DNA of 64,000 nt from Methylobacterium thuringiense (GTDB lineage Bacteria > Pseudomonadota > Alphaproteobacteria > Rhizobiales > Beijerinckiaceae). Location of the stretch: NCBI RefSeq assembly GCF_022179645.1, contig NZ_BPRA01000008.1, positions 282,655 through 346,654 on the forward strand, written 5' to 3'. The position numbers were made by a program, and so were the translations under genes. Shown here piece by piece: positions 48,619-57,449 of this stretch. Each line of letters begins with the position of its first letter. The first letter of the stretch is position 1. Below the pieces are notes generated by a model. That model made no database searches. It worked only from the letters and a program-made list of their open reading frames with translations, and was not told the origin of the DNA.

Positions 48619-48927
48619 CGCCGCCGCGGTCCACGCCGGACGAATACAGCGAGCCGACAGGGCCAAGCTATTGTTCTGGGACGGGAGCGGGGTGGTCCTG
48701 GCGACCAAGCGCCTGGAGGCCGGTCAGTTCTGCTGGCCGAAGATCGAGGATGGCGTCGTACGCCTCACGGCGGCGCAACTCGCTGCCCTGCTCGAAGGTC
48801 AGGACTGGAAGCGTGTTCACGCGGCTCGCACGGTCATCGGTCCGGCGGTCGCAGGGTGAGCAAAAAGGCTGCTCCGGCGGCTCTCGAACTGTGGTAAGAT
48901 ACTGGCGAATATGCTCTAATCTGCTCC

Positions 48928-50449
48928 GTGGCCAAGCCTGTTTCACCCCCGTCCGACGATCCCGAGACGCTCAAGGCGCAACTCGTCGAGGCGCAGGCCG
49001 AGAACGAGCGGCTGCGCCAGATCATCCTGGCGATGCAGCGCCACCGCTTCGGACGCCGGGCCGAGAGCCTTCCCGAGGATCAACTCCTGCTCGGGCTGGA
49101 GGAGGCCGAGCAGGTCGAGGCCGCGGGTTTTGCCGCCGAGGAGGCCGAGCCGGCCAAGAAGGCTGCCCGGGTCGGCAAACGTCGCACCAGCCGCGGCGCT
49201 GCCGGCTCATCTGCTGCGGGTCGAGACCCTTGTCGACATCGACAGTACCGCCTGCCCATGCTGCGCGGGCACCCTGCACCGAATCGGGGAGGACGTATCC
49301 GAGCGCCTCGACGTGGTGCCGGCGCAGTTCCAGGTGCTGGTGATCCGCCGCCCGCGCTACGCCTGCCGGACCTGCGAGGACGCGTTCGTGCAGGCCCCGG
49401 CACCGGCGCGGCTGATCGAGGGCGGCCTGCCGACCGACGCGCTGGTCGCGCAGGTGCTCGTCGCCAAATACGCTGACCATCTGCCGCTCTATCGCCAGGC
49501 CCAGATCTTCGCCCGTCAGGGCGTCGTCCTCGATCGTTCGACGCTCGCCGACTGGGTCGGGCGCGCCGCCTTTCTGCTCCGGCTGGTGCACGAGCGACTG
49601 CTGGAGACCCTGAAGCGCTCGGGCAAGCTGTTCGCCGACGAGACCACGGCTCCCGTGCTCGACGCTGGGCGCGGGCGCACCAAGACCGGCCAGCTCTGGG
49701 CCTACGCTCGCGACGACCGGTCCTGGGGCGGATCGGACCCTCCGGGCGTCGCCTACGTCTACGCGCCCGACCGCACCGCTAGCCGGCCGATCGCGCATCT
49801 GGCTGGTTTCGAAGGCGTGCTGCAGGTCGATGGCTATGCGGCCTACGAGGTGCTGGCCAAGGGCGGCGCAGTGCGGCTGGCCTATTGCTGGAGCCATGTC
49901 CGTCGCGCCTTCTATGAACTCGCCGCCGCCTCGCCGATCGCTACGGAAGCGTTGGCACGCATCGCTGCGCTCTACCGGGTCGAGGCCGGGATCCGTGGTC
50001 GCCCGGCCGACCAGCGACGCGCCATGCGTCAGGAGCGAAGCCGGCCGGTGATCGAGGCGCTGGAGCCGTGGCTGCGCGAGAAGCTCGGCCTCGTCAGCCG
50101 CAAGAGCAAGCTCGCCGATGCGATACGCTACGCCCTGTCACGCTGGGCCGGCCTAAATCTGTTCCTCGACGACGGCCGGGTGGAGATCGATTCCAACATC
50201 GTCGAGCGCGCTATCCGGCCCCTGGCCTTGAATCGGAAGAACGCGCTCTTTGCCGGCTCGGATGGCGGCGGCCAGCATTGGGCAGTGATCGCCTCACTGA
50301 TCGAGATCTGCAAGCTCGTCGGCGTCGAGCCGCACGCCTACCTCGCTGACGTCATCACCCGCATCGTCGAGGGTCACCCACAACGTCGTCTCGACGACCT
50401 ACTGCCATGGGCCTACCCGGCAATGCCAGCCCTCAAAGCCGAGGCCTGA
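48928..50449 (+). pseudogene. tnpC: Outer IS66 tnpC, frameshifted
   Basis: The first 90 codons (48928 to about 49195) give MAKPVSPPSDDPETLKAQLV, the leucine-zipper-like ENERLRQIILAMQRHRFG and KKAARVGKRRTSRGA. Near 49196 one base appears lost and the rest lies in another frame: LPAHLLRVETLVDIDSTACP, KLFADETTAPVLDAG, LQVDGYAAYEVLAK, IDSNIVERAIRPLALNRKN. Ends in TGA at 50447-50449. Otherwise full length. Confidence 0.88.
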
Positions 50450-50488
50450 AAACAGCGCTTACTATCTATGCTGATTAATTTGTGGTGC

Positions 50489-50600
50489 TCATATCAGCCA
50501 GGCCTCGGGCAGGTCGTGTTTGATGCGGCCGAACATCTGCCGCTTTTACGAGCTTCAGACGGGTGATCTGCCCTTCGATCTGGCCGATCGACTATGGTTC
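50489..50600 (-). pseudogene. ISL3-family transposase C-terminal remnant
   Basis: Reads GQIEGQITRLKLVK, then after a one-base shift KRQMFGRIKHDLPEAWLI with TGA at 50489-50491. This is the conserved C-terminus of many ISL3 transposases. Nothing upstream of it is preserved. Confidence 0.6.
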
Positions 50601-50689
50601 CGGGAGTGCTGGTGGTACGGTTGAGCACGATGCTGCGAGGGACGCGCTATTGGCCGGATACATCATAGAAGCGCCACCACCATGGAGTC

Positions 50690-50945
50690 ACTTCATCGCG
50701 CGATCCAGCTCTTGAATAAAGCGCAAAGGCGCTGGCCCGGCACTACGGCGTCAACCCCACGACGGCGCAAACGGGCGATGACGGCGGAAGCCCAGATGGG
50801 GCCCAACGAGCCGCGCTCCACCGTACTCGCGGTCAATGATGAAGCGATCATCCTCGCCTTTCGACGGCACACCCTGCCGCCGCTCGACGACTGCCTCTAC
50901 GTTCAGCAGCCGACGATTCCGCACCTGACCAGACCTGACGGATAC
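50690..50945 (+). pseudogene. IS481-family transposase N-terminal remnant
   Basis: Contains GPNEPRSTVLAVNDEAIILA and FRRHTLPPLDDCLYVQQPTI then PHLTR, which parallels RSTVLSPEDEAVVVAFCRH and TLLPLDDCLYALQATIPH in the IS481 copy at 56400-57445. The DDE part is missing and the first 40 codons are shifted. 50946-51346 shows no recognisable gene. Confidence 0.7.
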
Positions 50946-51346
50946 GAGAGGCCGTCCAATAGCTCTGGTTCTCCGAGACCGGCCACATGGTGTGCTCGGT
51001 CTCATGCTTCGGGTCGCGAGGCAGTACGACAGCTAGTTCGTCGCGAGCGCTGTCGGACAGGCGTCCAGCAAGCAGCGCGTGCATGCCATTGACTTGGCGC
51101 TAGGTCAGACTGCCACCGAACGGCGCCTTGCGCGCAGCCGCGAAGAACACGGCTCGGTCGAGGAGGGCAGCCATCTACCGCTTCCCGATCTGATACACGC
51201 GAGCGGGAGCGCTCGCCGCTGGTGCGGGCATGGTTGTCTCCAGGGTGTCAGAGGGGGCAACTTTTCTGCGCAGCAGGCCAGAAGGGTTTGCCAATGCGCG
51301 GAAGGCGCTTAGTACAACCTCAGACCGAGCATCAATGGGATCTAAA

Positions 51347-52096
51347 ATGAAACCCTCCGACCTTCCGTGCCTTGGTGTCATAAGCAATTGGGACGGACAC
51401 TACCTCCGTCGATATGCGAACCTCGAAGGCAAGAAAGTTCTGTGTCTTGGATATTCAGAAGGTCAGATTGATGAATTCGTAGCCCCGCTCAAACCAAGCG
51501 AGATTCATATTCTAACTCTGTGGGAGGACCACATTGATGCACACGCAGGAAAGTATCCAGTTACAATAGGAGACATAACAAAACGCACGAACTTTGCAGA
51601 CGAAAGCTTCGATGCGGTCGTTTCCTTGTCTCTTCTAGAGCATGTCGCTCCACTTGAAGACGCTTTTCTTGAAATGAAGCGTGTCACCCGCAGCGGAGGC
51701 GAGAACTTTCATATGTTCGGCCCCGCATGGTCCTGCGCTTACGGATCTCATCTGTTTACGAACAGCGATGATCCAATGCTCGCGTTCTCACATTGGCAAA
51801 TGCCGGCGTTCATGCACCTGCTCTGCTCTCAGAGAGAAATCCGAGATTTCTACAATGACAGAGGCTACCACCCTGCGGTAGGCAACGATGTTGTCGAGGA
51901 AGTTTTCTTCAAGAAACACATAAATAGGGTTTTTTACGACCATTATATCCGTCTCATGTCCACGCATTTTCGTATAGAAAATTCCGAACTGATGACAGTG
52001 GATGTGCCCTCGGACCTGCTTCAGACTCTGCGGAAGAGGTATCCAGGGGCGGTCGATTTTTCGACTTATGGCGGTAAGTATCATCTTAAGTTATAG
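51347..52096 (+). CDS. SAM-dependent methyltransferase
   Basis: 249 residues. Motif I is KKVLCLGYSEGQIDEF (one glycine fewer than usual), with VVSLSLLEHVAPLEDAFLEM and KRVTRSGG typical of Methyltransf_11/23. GGGA stands 7 nt before ATG 51347; ATG 51335 is an alternative start. The gene is AT-richer than flanking IS DNA and is an isolated cargo gene between remnants. Probably acts on a glycan or lipid-linked sugar, by context only. Confidence 0.7.
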   Translation: MKPSDLPCLGVISNWDGHYLRRYANLEGKKVLCLGYSEGQIDEFVAPLKPSEIHILTLWEDHIDAHAGKYPVTIGDITKRTNFADESFDAVVSLSLLEHVAPLEDAFLEMKRVTRSGGENFHMFGPAWSCAYGSHLFTNSDDPMLAFSHWQMPAFMHLLCSQREIRDFYNDRGYHPAVGNDVVEEVFFKKHINRVFYDHYIRLMSTHFRIENSELMTVDVPSDLLQTLRKRYPGAVDFSTYGGKYHLKL

Positions 52097-52329
52097 GGTG
52101 GCCTCGTCGCGGCAGACCTACGACTCTTCGCCAGTGGGCACCGCGACACATCAGTGTACCGCAATTGCTCCCATACGTTGTAGCAAGCGGTCTGGTAAGA
52201 AAGTTAGCCTTACGCCACTGGCTGGCTGCGCCGGGATGGTCGACATCTTGCCATTCAAAAAATGCGCGGCCATACTCGGGGCCTTATGCTAATATCAATC
52301 AAGAACATGAGTAGCGACACGCAATTCCG

Positions 52330-53265
52330 ATGCCTCATCTGCGGCTAAAATACCTGGTTGATATAGACTCGACTTTGGAAAAAGCAGAGAGGGACCATGA
52401 CGTGTGGCCAGAGCGCGTTGACTACCTGTGTGGTGAATATGTGTATTTTAATTGCACAGTAAAAATTGTACTTTCTCGCTCTGACGTTATTGATATATGG
52501 GAAAAGATTTCAAGCGCGAACCAAGACATGCGCGCACATGCGGACTTTCTTACGAAGGTGATCGACAGTCGTATTTCAAATTTTGGAAAATGGGGAAAGA
52601 TCGTATCCCTGGGAACCGATTGTCTTCCCCGAACCATTGCTACGCGATGAGGACTGAAGCGCCCTCGCGCACTGGGAGAACTCTCGCATCCATCCGATCT
52701 AAACATATCGCCGGTCGGCGCGCTGCCAGGGATCTTGGGTTCGGGGTTCGCGGGGTACACCGATAATCTAGTATACCGTCCAGACCTCGGCTTCCCGGTC
52801 AGCGAAACGCACGGCTCTTGGTTCAACCACGAACACGGAAAACGCTGGGCCGAAAACGATCTCGCCTAGACGAAATTCCGATACGCCAAGCGCATCCGGT
52901 CCTTTCTCGACGCCCTCAACGACGGTCAGCCGACCACCCTCATGTTGCATGTGTCATCGCACCTCAATCAGCCGCATTTCGATTATGTCCTAAAGACCTT
53001 TGAGGCAGTCAGATCGCTGGGCTCGAACGAGATGAGCTTTTTGTGTTTGGCAACAAATGGCGTGACTGTAGCATCAAGCGATGTTCCCAACGTCACGATT
53101 GCCGACGTAGTTCGTCTTTCACCCGATTACGATTGGTCACAAAACCAGCACTATATCAGCTCTGGCGGCTTAAAATTCGAAACCGAGATTGTGTTTGCGA
53201 TGGAGAGTGCGGTTTCAGGCATGTCCTCGGAGGCTCACGGCGTACGCGAGACGTCCCACCAGTAG
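52330..53265 (+). pseudogene. DUF1796 (papain-like cysteine peptidase-like) gene with two nonsense codons
   Basis: One continuous frame with the DUF1796 signature IVSLGTDCLPRTIATR, then GELSHPSDLNISPVGALPGI, GFAGYTDNLVYRPDLGF, ETHGSWFNHEHGKRWAENDL and TTLMLHVSSHLN. It is interrupted by TGA (52648-52650, where Trp is expected) and TAG (52867-52869, where Glu or Gln fits); there is no frameshift. Its end runs into the 3' end of the convergent beta-helix gene. DUF1796 proteins often sit with glycosyltransferases; role unknown. Confidence 0.75.
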
Positions 53266-54992
53266 TCGCCACGCCATTCGACCGTGACGCGGGTCTTCCC
53301 GTCCGTCGTCGTCAGGGGTTTGGACAGATAGAACGCACCTGTGCCGCCGGCCGACTGCTGGTCGTTTAGCGTGGTCCCGGACTGCGCCAGAAGTAGCGTT
53401 GCGCGGCGCCCGATATAGGTCGGCGTGATGCCGTTGATCGTTCCGGCGGTGGTGATGGTGAATGTGCTGCCCTTATCGGGAAGCGACAGCGTCGCCGCAG
53501 CCGGAAGCGTCGGCGCACTGGCATCGAGGTTGTTGATGCCGTTGACGATCTTGTTGCTGGTGGCGCTGCCGGCAAGACCGGTCAGCGGTGTGCCAGTGAT
53601 CCCGGTGTAGTCCAGGCCCTCAATGACGTGCCCGGCATTGTCAGGGCTTGCGTCTAGGATCGCACGCGTGAACTGGGCGACCTTGTTGCGTCGATACCGC
53701 CCTTTACGCGCCGAGGCTCCGATGACGAGGCCCGTGTCGGCCGCGGCGTCATAGCCGATGAGATCCATGTCCTCGACGGTGTTGAGTGTACCTTCGTCGA
53801 ACACGCCATAGCCCGCGCCGGCTACTCCGAGTTGGATCTGCCTCACGAAGTTCCCCTGGCTGTCGGGGCCGAGGCGGATCGAAGCAAGCCCCGCTCCCTT
53901 GCCGGTGCTCCACGAAGACGGGCCTCCGATATGCGATGCAGCGACCGCACCGAAGTACACCGACGCGCTCGGAACCAAGCCAGCTTCAATGTTCGGATTA
54001 TGGACCAAGTTGAGGGTGTTGATGCTCCTGTTGGCCAGCGTACCCTTCAGATAGATGCCGTACCCCTTGTGGCTGGCAATCTTCGGGCCGAGGAACCAAA
54101 TCGCAGCGAAATTGTCCACAAAATAGAACACGCCATCATTGGCAGGGTCGGCAGAAACGCCGTTGGCGCCAATGACGTACCAGAGATCATAAACGTGATC
54201 GATGTTGTAGCCGTTCAGTGTCCCAGGCAGGCCATTCCCAGCGGTCGCATAAACCGCGCGCTCACGGACGCTATCGACATCGACATCGCGGCTGATCATT
54301 GACGAGACTGAAACGAGTTCAAGCACCCGCCAGATCTTGTTGTCGCCGAAGATGCGGTGGTGGCTGAAGCCCCACTTGTAGACGTTCTGGATCTTGAGAA
54401 CCGCGCCGGACGAGGAGGCCAGCTCCTTCGTGAAAAGGCAGCCGTCCATATAGAAGTTGTAGCTGACCGACGTGGTGTTGCCGATAACCCCAAAATAGTC
54501 GTTCGCACCGAGCAGGCGGATTTCGGTGTTCTTGCGACCCTCGCAGGTGATCCGCATGTCGGCGTTCGGGAGATTAAACGCTCGCTTGAGGGTGTACTGC
54601 GGCCCCGCCGGCAGAATGAGGTCTGTCACTCCAGCGAATGCGGCGCGCTCGATGGCCGGCGCATAATCGCCATTGTCGGCCGGCAGCACGTAATCCGCGA
54701 TCGACTTCCGTTCGCCGAGCTTCGATGCCAGCGAACGCGACACCCCGCTCGGCAGCGTGACGCTCATTCCGGACAAATTGCCGGTCGAGCCTTGGTCGGT
54801 TGAGGGAAGGGTCAGAAGGTCCGGCGTGGCGTTAAATTTGCCGGCCTGCCATTTCTCGAGCTTGGGACCTCCGGGAAGGGTGACGTTCCCGCCGTTATCG
54901 ATCCGGGCGCGGTCAAGGACCTGATCGGCATGGAGCGGCAGGACAGCGCTGAAGGCCGCGGCGGCAGCGCAGAACAGGCGTTTTGCTAACAT
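53235..54992 (-). CDS. Secreted right-handed beta-helix / tailspike-like protein
   Basis: 585 residues. Signal peptide KRLFCAAAAAFSAVLPLHA with cleavage after LHA. Residues about 90-450 show short Asn/Gly-rich turns typical of parallel beta-helices (pectate-lyase and phage tailspike fold), beginning with IADYVLPADNGDYAPAIERA, the usual N-cap of phage tailspikes. The last 90 residues (TLSLPDKGSTFTITTAGTI ... RVTVEWRGDYWWDV) resemble C-terminal tail-fibre domains. Such proteins bind or cleave polysaccharides. A phage origin combined with a Sec signal suggests recruitment for trimming or binding the host's own glycan. Converges on the DUF1796 remnant. Confidence 0.7.
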   Translation of the reverse strand: MLAKRLFCAAAAAFSAVLPLHADQVLDRARIDNGGNVTLPGGPKLEKWQAGKFNATPDLLTLPSTDQGSTGNLSGMSVTLPSGVSRSLASKLGERKSIADYVLPADNGDYAPAIERAAFAGVTDLILPAGPQYTLKRAFNLPNADMRITCEGRKNTEIRLLGANDYFGVIGNTTSVSYNFYMDGCLFTKELASSSGAVLKIQNVYKWGFSHHRIFGDNKIWRVLELVSVSSMISRDVDVDSVRERAVYATAGNGLPGTLNGYNIDHVYDLWYVIGANGVSADPANDGVFYFVDNFAAIWFLGPKIASHKGYGIYLKGTLANRSINTLNLVHNPNIEAGLVPSASVYFGAVAASHIGGPSSWSTGKGAGLASIRLGPDSQGNFVRQIQLGVAGAGYGVFDEGTLNTVEDMDLIGYDAAADTGLVIGASARKGRYRRNKVAQFTRAILDASPDNAGHVIEGLDYTGITGTPLTGLAGSATSNKIVNGINNLDASAPTLPAAATLSLPDKGSTFTITTAGTINGITPTYIGRRATLLLAQSGTTLNDQQSAGGTGAFYLSKPLTTTDGKTRVTVEWRGDYWWDVSRTP

Positions 54993-55199
54993 ATGTTTCT
55001 CTATCTATATAATATAGCGATAGCAATTTTTTGGTTCATTTTTGTATCGCTCGACACGCGCCGGCTCGGCTAGCTTGCCGGGATGCCTCCGGGGAGAACG
55101 GTTCACAAGTGACTAATACCAGCGAGTGCTGATGGTGACTCACGGGGTTTCGGATCGGCGGCTGATCTGATTCGATGCGGTGAACCGGGGAGGTTTGCC

Positions 55200-56282
55200 A
55201 TGTCCGCAGCCGTGCCGCTTTGCGAAGACTTCAACGCCGACGCTCTGCGCCATCTGGCCAAGACGAGCCGGGATGCCGGGCAGAGCCGGCGTCTTCTGGC
55301 GCTGGCGACGATCTACGATGGCGGCAACCGCACGGACGCGGCCCGGATCGGAGCGGTGGGCCTGCAGACGGTGCGCGATTGGGTGTTGGCCTTCAACGCC
55401 GATGGTCCGGTTGGCCTGATCGACGGCAAGGCACCGGGGCAGTGGCCCAAGCTGAACGACGACCAGCGCCGGGCGCTGGCCGCGATCGTCGAGCGCGGTC
55501 CAGACCCGGATCAGGACGGCGTCGTGCGCTGGCGGCGCACGGATCTGGCCGCCTGGCTCCATGCGCGCTTCCGCGTCAGCCTGGACGAGACCACGGTCGG
55601 GCGCGAGTTGCGGAAGCTCGGCTTTGCCAAGCTCTCCGCCAGACCCCGGCACTATGCCCAGGATCCGGCCGCGCTGGCGGTGTTTAAAAAAGCCTGCCCG
55701 CCGCGCTGAGGGCGATCCGCGCCACGCTGCCGGTCGGCACGGACATCGAGCTGTGGTGGCAGGACGTCCTTCGAGAGCCTCAGGATGAGGGCTCGCGTCG
55801 GCCAGAAGAACACCCTGCCACGTCGCTGGGCGCGTCGCGGCACGCGGCCCACAGCCCCCAAGGATCAGCGTACGGAGTATGCCTACATCTTCGGAGCGAT
55901 CTGCCCTGAGAAGGGCAAGGGCGCCGGCCTCGTCCTGCCCCGCTGCAATGCGCAAGCGATGAACGCGCACTTGGTCGAGATCAGCCTCGCCGTCGATCCC
56001 GGCGCCCATGCCGTGCTGATGCTCGACGGCGCCGGCTGGCACGTCGCCGGCGACCTCGTCGTGCCCGACAACATCACACTGTTGCAGCTCCCAGCCCGCG
56101 CTCCGGAACTCAATCCCGTCGAGAATGTCTGGCAGTTCATCCGCGACAACTGGCTCGGCGACCGGATCTTCACATCCTACGAGGACATCGTCGACCGCTG
56201 CTGCGGCGCCTGGAACAGGCTCACCGATCAACCCTGGAAGATCATGTCCATCGGACTGCGCGAATGGGCTCATCGGTTATGA
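55200..56282 (+). pseudogene. IS630 transposase with frameshift and 22-nt insertion
   Basis: N-terminal part (55200-55709) carries the helix-turn-helix (RTDAARIGAVGLQTVRDWVL) and the DETTVGRELRKLGF linker. At a run of six A (55686-55691) a -1 shift is needed to continue as SLPAALRAIRATLPVG then TDIELWWQD. There a 22-nt segment GTCCTTCGAGAGCCTCAGGA plus 2 nt interrupts the frame (about 55762-55783). The rest, ARVGQKNTLPRRWARRG, HAVLMLDGAGWHVAG and APELNPVENVWQFIRD, holds the second Asp and the Glu. The A-run may be a programmed site in the original element; the insertion is not. Confidence 0.8.
55762..55785. repeat. Fragment of a dispersed palindromic repeat inserted in a transposase
   Basis: GTCCTTCGAG ... 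CCTCAGGATGAGG is the arm-pair of an extragenic palindrome that I recognise as widespread in Rhizobiales genomes. Here it lies inside coding sequence, between codons for Asp and Glu of the WWQDEARVG motif. Confidence 0.55.
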
Positions 56283-56395
56283 TCAGCGCTCGTTGGTATA
56301 AGGTATCCTTGGTGATGGTCAGCGGCGCGAGCCTGTTCGGCGGCATTGGTCTCGGCGTTGATGCGTTCAACTCCACAGCCGATCGCAGCGTGGCA

Positions 56396-57388
56396 CTAGA
56401 TGTTTGGTCCCGGGATTTGGTGGAGCGGGTTTGACCTGAAGCGACTGGGCTCGACGGACCATGCTTTGCAGATGGCCTCGTAGGGCGTGAGACCCCGCAG
56501 GGTCTTCAGACGCCGGCCAAAGTTGTAGGCGCTGACGAAGTTGGCCAAGTGAGCACGAAGCTGCTCGTGGCTGTCATAGTGGTAGCGCTTGACCGTCGCG
56601 TCCTTGATCGTGCGGTTTATTCGCTCGACCTGCCCATTTGTCCAGGGGTGCCGTGGCTTGGTCAGGCGATGGTCGATATCGTTGCGGGCACAGGCGAACT
56701 CGAAGCTGTGGGCGCGGAAGGTCTCTCCGGCGGCAATCGCCTCCTTGATGATGGAGGCGGCCGAGGCAACGTTGCCGGGTGTCGTGAAGTGGGTGCCATT
56801 GTCGGTGAGCACCGTGTGCACCTTGTAGGGCACCGCCTCGATGAGATGGCGGAGGAAGTCCCCCGCAACCCTCCGCGTTGCCTTTTCATGCAATTCTACG
56901 AAGGCGAACTTGGTCGTGCGGTCGATGGCGACGAGCAGGTAGAGCCGCCCTTCCGTCGTGTGGACCTCAGCCAGATCAATGTGGAAGTAGCCCAGCGGAT
57001 AGGTCTTGAAGCACGAGCGCTTGGGCTTGTCGCCGTCGACCTCCGGCAATCGGCTGATGCCGTGGCGCTGGAGGCAGCGATGCAGCGACGAGCGGGTCAG
57101 ATGTGGGATCGTGGCCTGGAGCGCGTAGAGGCAGTCGTCGAGGGGCAGGAGCGTGTGACGACAAAAGGCGACCACCACCGCCTCATCCTCGGGTGACAGC
57201 ACCGTCGAGCGAGGAGCCTTCGGCCCCGTGCACTGATCGGCGACTGAGGTCCGTTTCTTCCACTTGGCAACCGTCTTTGGGTTGATTCCGTAGCGCTTCG
57301 AGAGGGCCCTCAGGCTCGCTTCACTATGCTAGTTCGCTCGACGGACCGCCTCCGTCGTTGTGGCGCTGCCGTGAAGAACTTGGCCCAT
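56396..57388 (-). pseudogene. IS481 transposase with one in-frame stop
   Basis: Translation from ATG 57388 gives MGQVLHGSATTTEAVRRAN, a TAG, then HSEASLRALSKRYGINPKTV and a full integrase core: YFHIDLAEVHTTEGRLYLLV (Asp), VHTVLTDNGTHF (Asp) and PWTNGQVERINRTIKDAT (Glu). Re-initiation at about 57202 would give a 268-residue product without the helix-turn-helix. The terminal TAG (56396-56398) lies in the flanking CTAG, so the target supplies the stop. Confidence 0.82.
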
Positions 57389-57445
57389 AGCGCGTCCCTC
57401 CACTCCGGCGTGAAGAGTGCCCCATCAAACCCTGGGATCAAACAT
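56400..57445 (-). mobile_element. IS481-family element flanked by CTAG
   Basis: The ends ATGTTTGGTCCCGGGATTTG and, reversed, ATGTTTGATCCCAGGGTTTG are inverted repeats with 3 mismatches, flanked by CTAG at 56396-56399 and 57446-57449. CTAG is the known preferred target of IS481 (NCTAGN). Confidence 0.85.
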
Positions 57446-57449
57446 CTAG

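Larger units (their letters stand above)
45823..48647 (+). mobile_element. Inner IS66 element, apparently complete
   Basis: 2825 bp bounded by GTACGCATACGGCG and, reversed, GTATTCGTCCGGCG (10 of 14 identical) and by a perfect 8-bp duplication AGCGAGCC (45815-45822 and 48648-48655), the size known for IS66. Carries intact tnpA, tnpB, tnpC and a small extra gene. Confidence 0.92.
45670..48859 (+). pseudogene. tnpB: Outer IS66 tnpB, split by insertion of the inner IS66
   Basis: The 5' part (45670-45822) reads MIGPSGTVRVMMATRPVDFR to VYVFRSKRA. The 3' part (48656-48859) continues DRAKLLFWDGSGVVLATKR to the end. Removing the inner IS and one copy of AGCGAGCC restores a continuous frame across the join (SKRA-DRAKLL), so the gene was intact before the insertion. 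Confidence 0.9.
45155..50462 (+). mobile_element. Outer IS66 element, decayed, hosting another IS66
   Basis: Ends GTAAGCGGTGTCTGG (from 45155) and, reversed, GTAAGCGCTGTTTTC (to 50462) are IS66-type terminal repeats. The flanking 8-mers TGTCGATG and TATCTATG agree at only 6 of 8 positions, so the duplication is decayed or the flanks have been rearranged. It contains frameshifted tnpA, interrupted tnpB and frameshifted tnpC. Confidence 0.8.
55119..56296 (+). mobile_element. IS630-family element (second type), disrupted
   Basis: Ends CCAGCGAGTGCTGAT and, reversed, CCAACGAGCGCTGAT match at 13 of 15 positions. TA dinucleotides flank both ends (55117-55118, 56297-56298). Differs from the IS630 at 30839. 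Confidence 0.85.

Noticed and set aside
45147-50470. TGTCGATG/TATCTATG as the target duplication of the outer IS66
   Set aside because: Only 6 of 8 positions agree and the two flanks belong to different IS remnants, so this may be chance or a rearranged locus.
50848-51084. Minus-strand frame MHALLAGRLSDSARDELAVV
   Set aside because: It partly overlaps the IS481 remnant on the other strand and shows no recognisable domain or ribosome site, so coding status cannot be supported.
52648-52869. Possibility of selenocysteine or stop readthrough in the DUF1796 gene
   Set aside because: One stop is TGA and the other TAG, there is no hairpin suggestive of a selenocysteine element after the TGA, and similar isolated stops occur in several decayed transposases nearby. 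Ordinary pseudogenisation is simpler.
56299-56395. Short plus-strand frame VSGASLFGGIGLGVDAF before the IS481 element
   Set aside because: Fewer than 35 codons, no start context and no family match; it may be antisense of the adjoining phage-like remnant.
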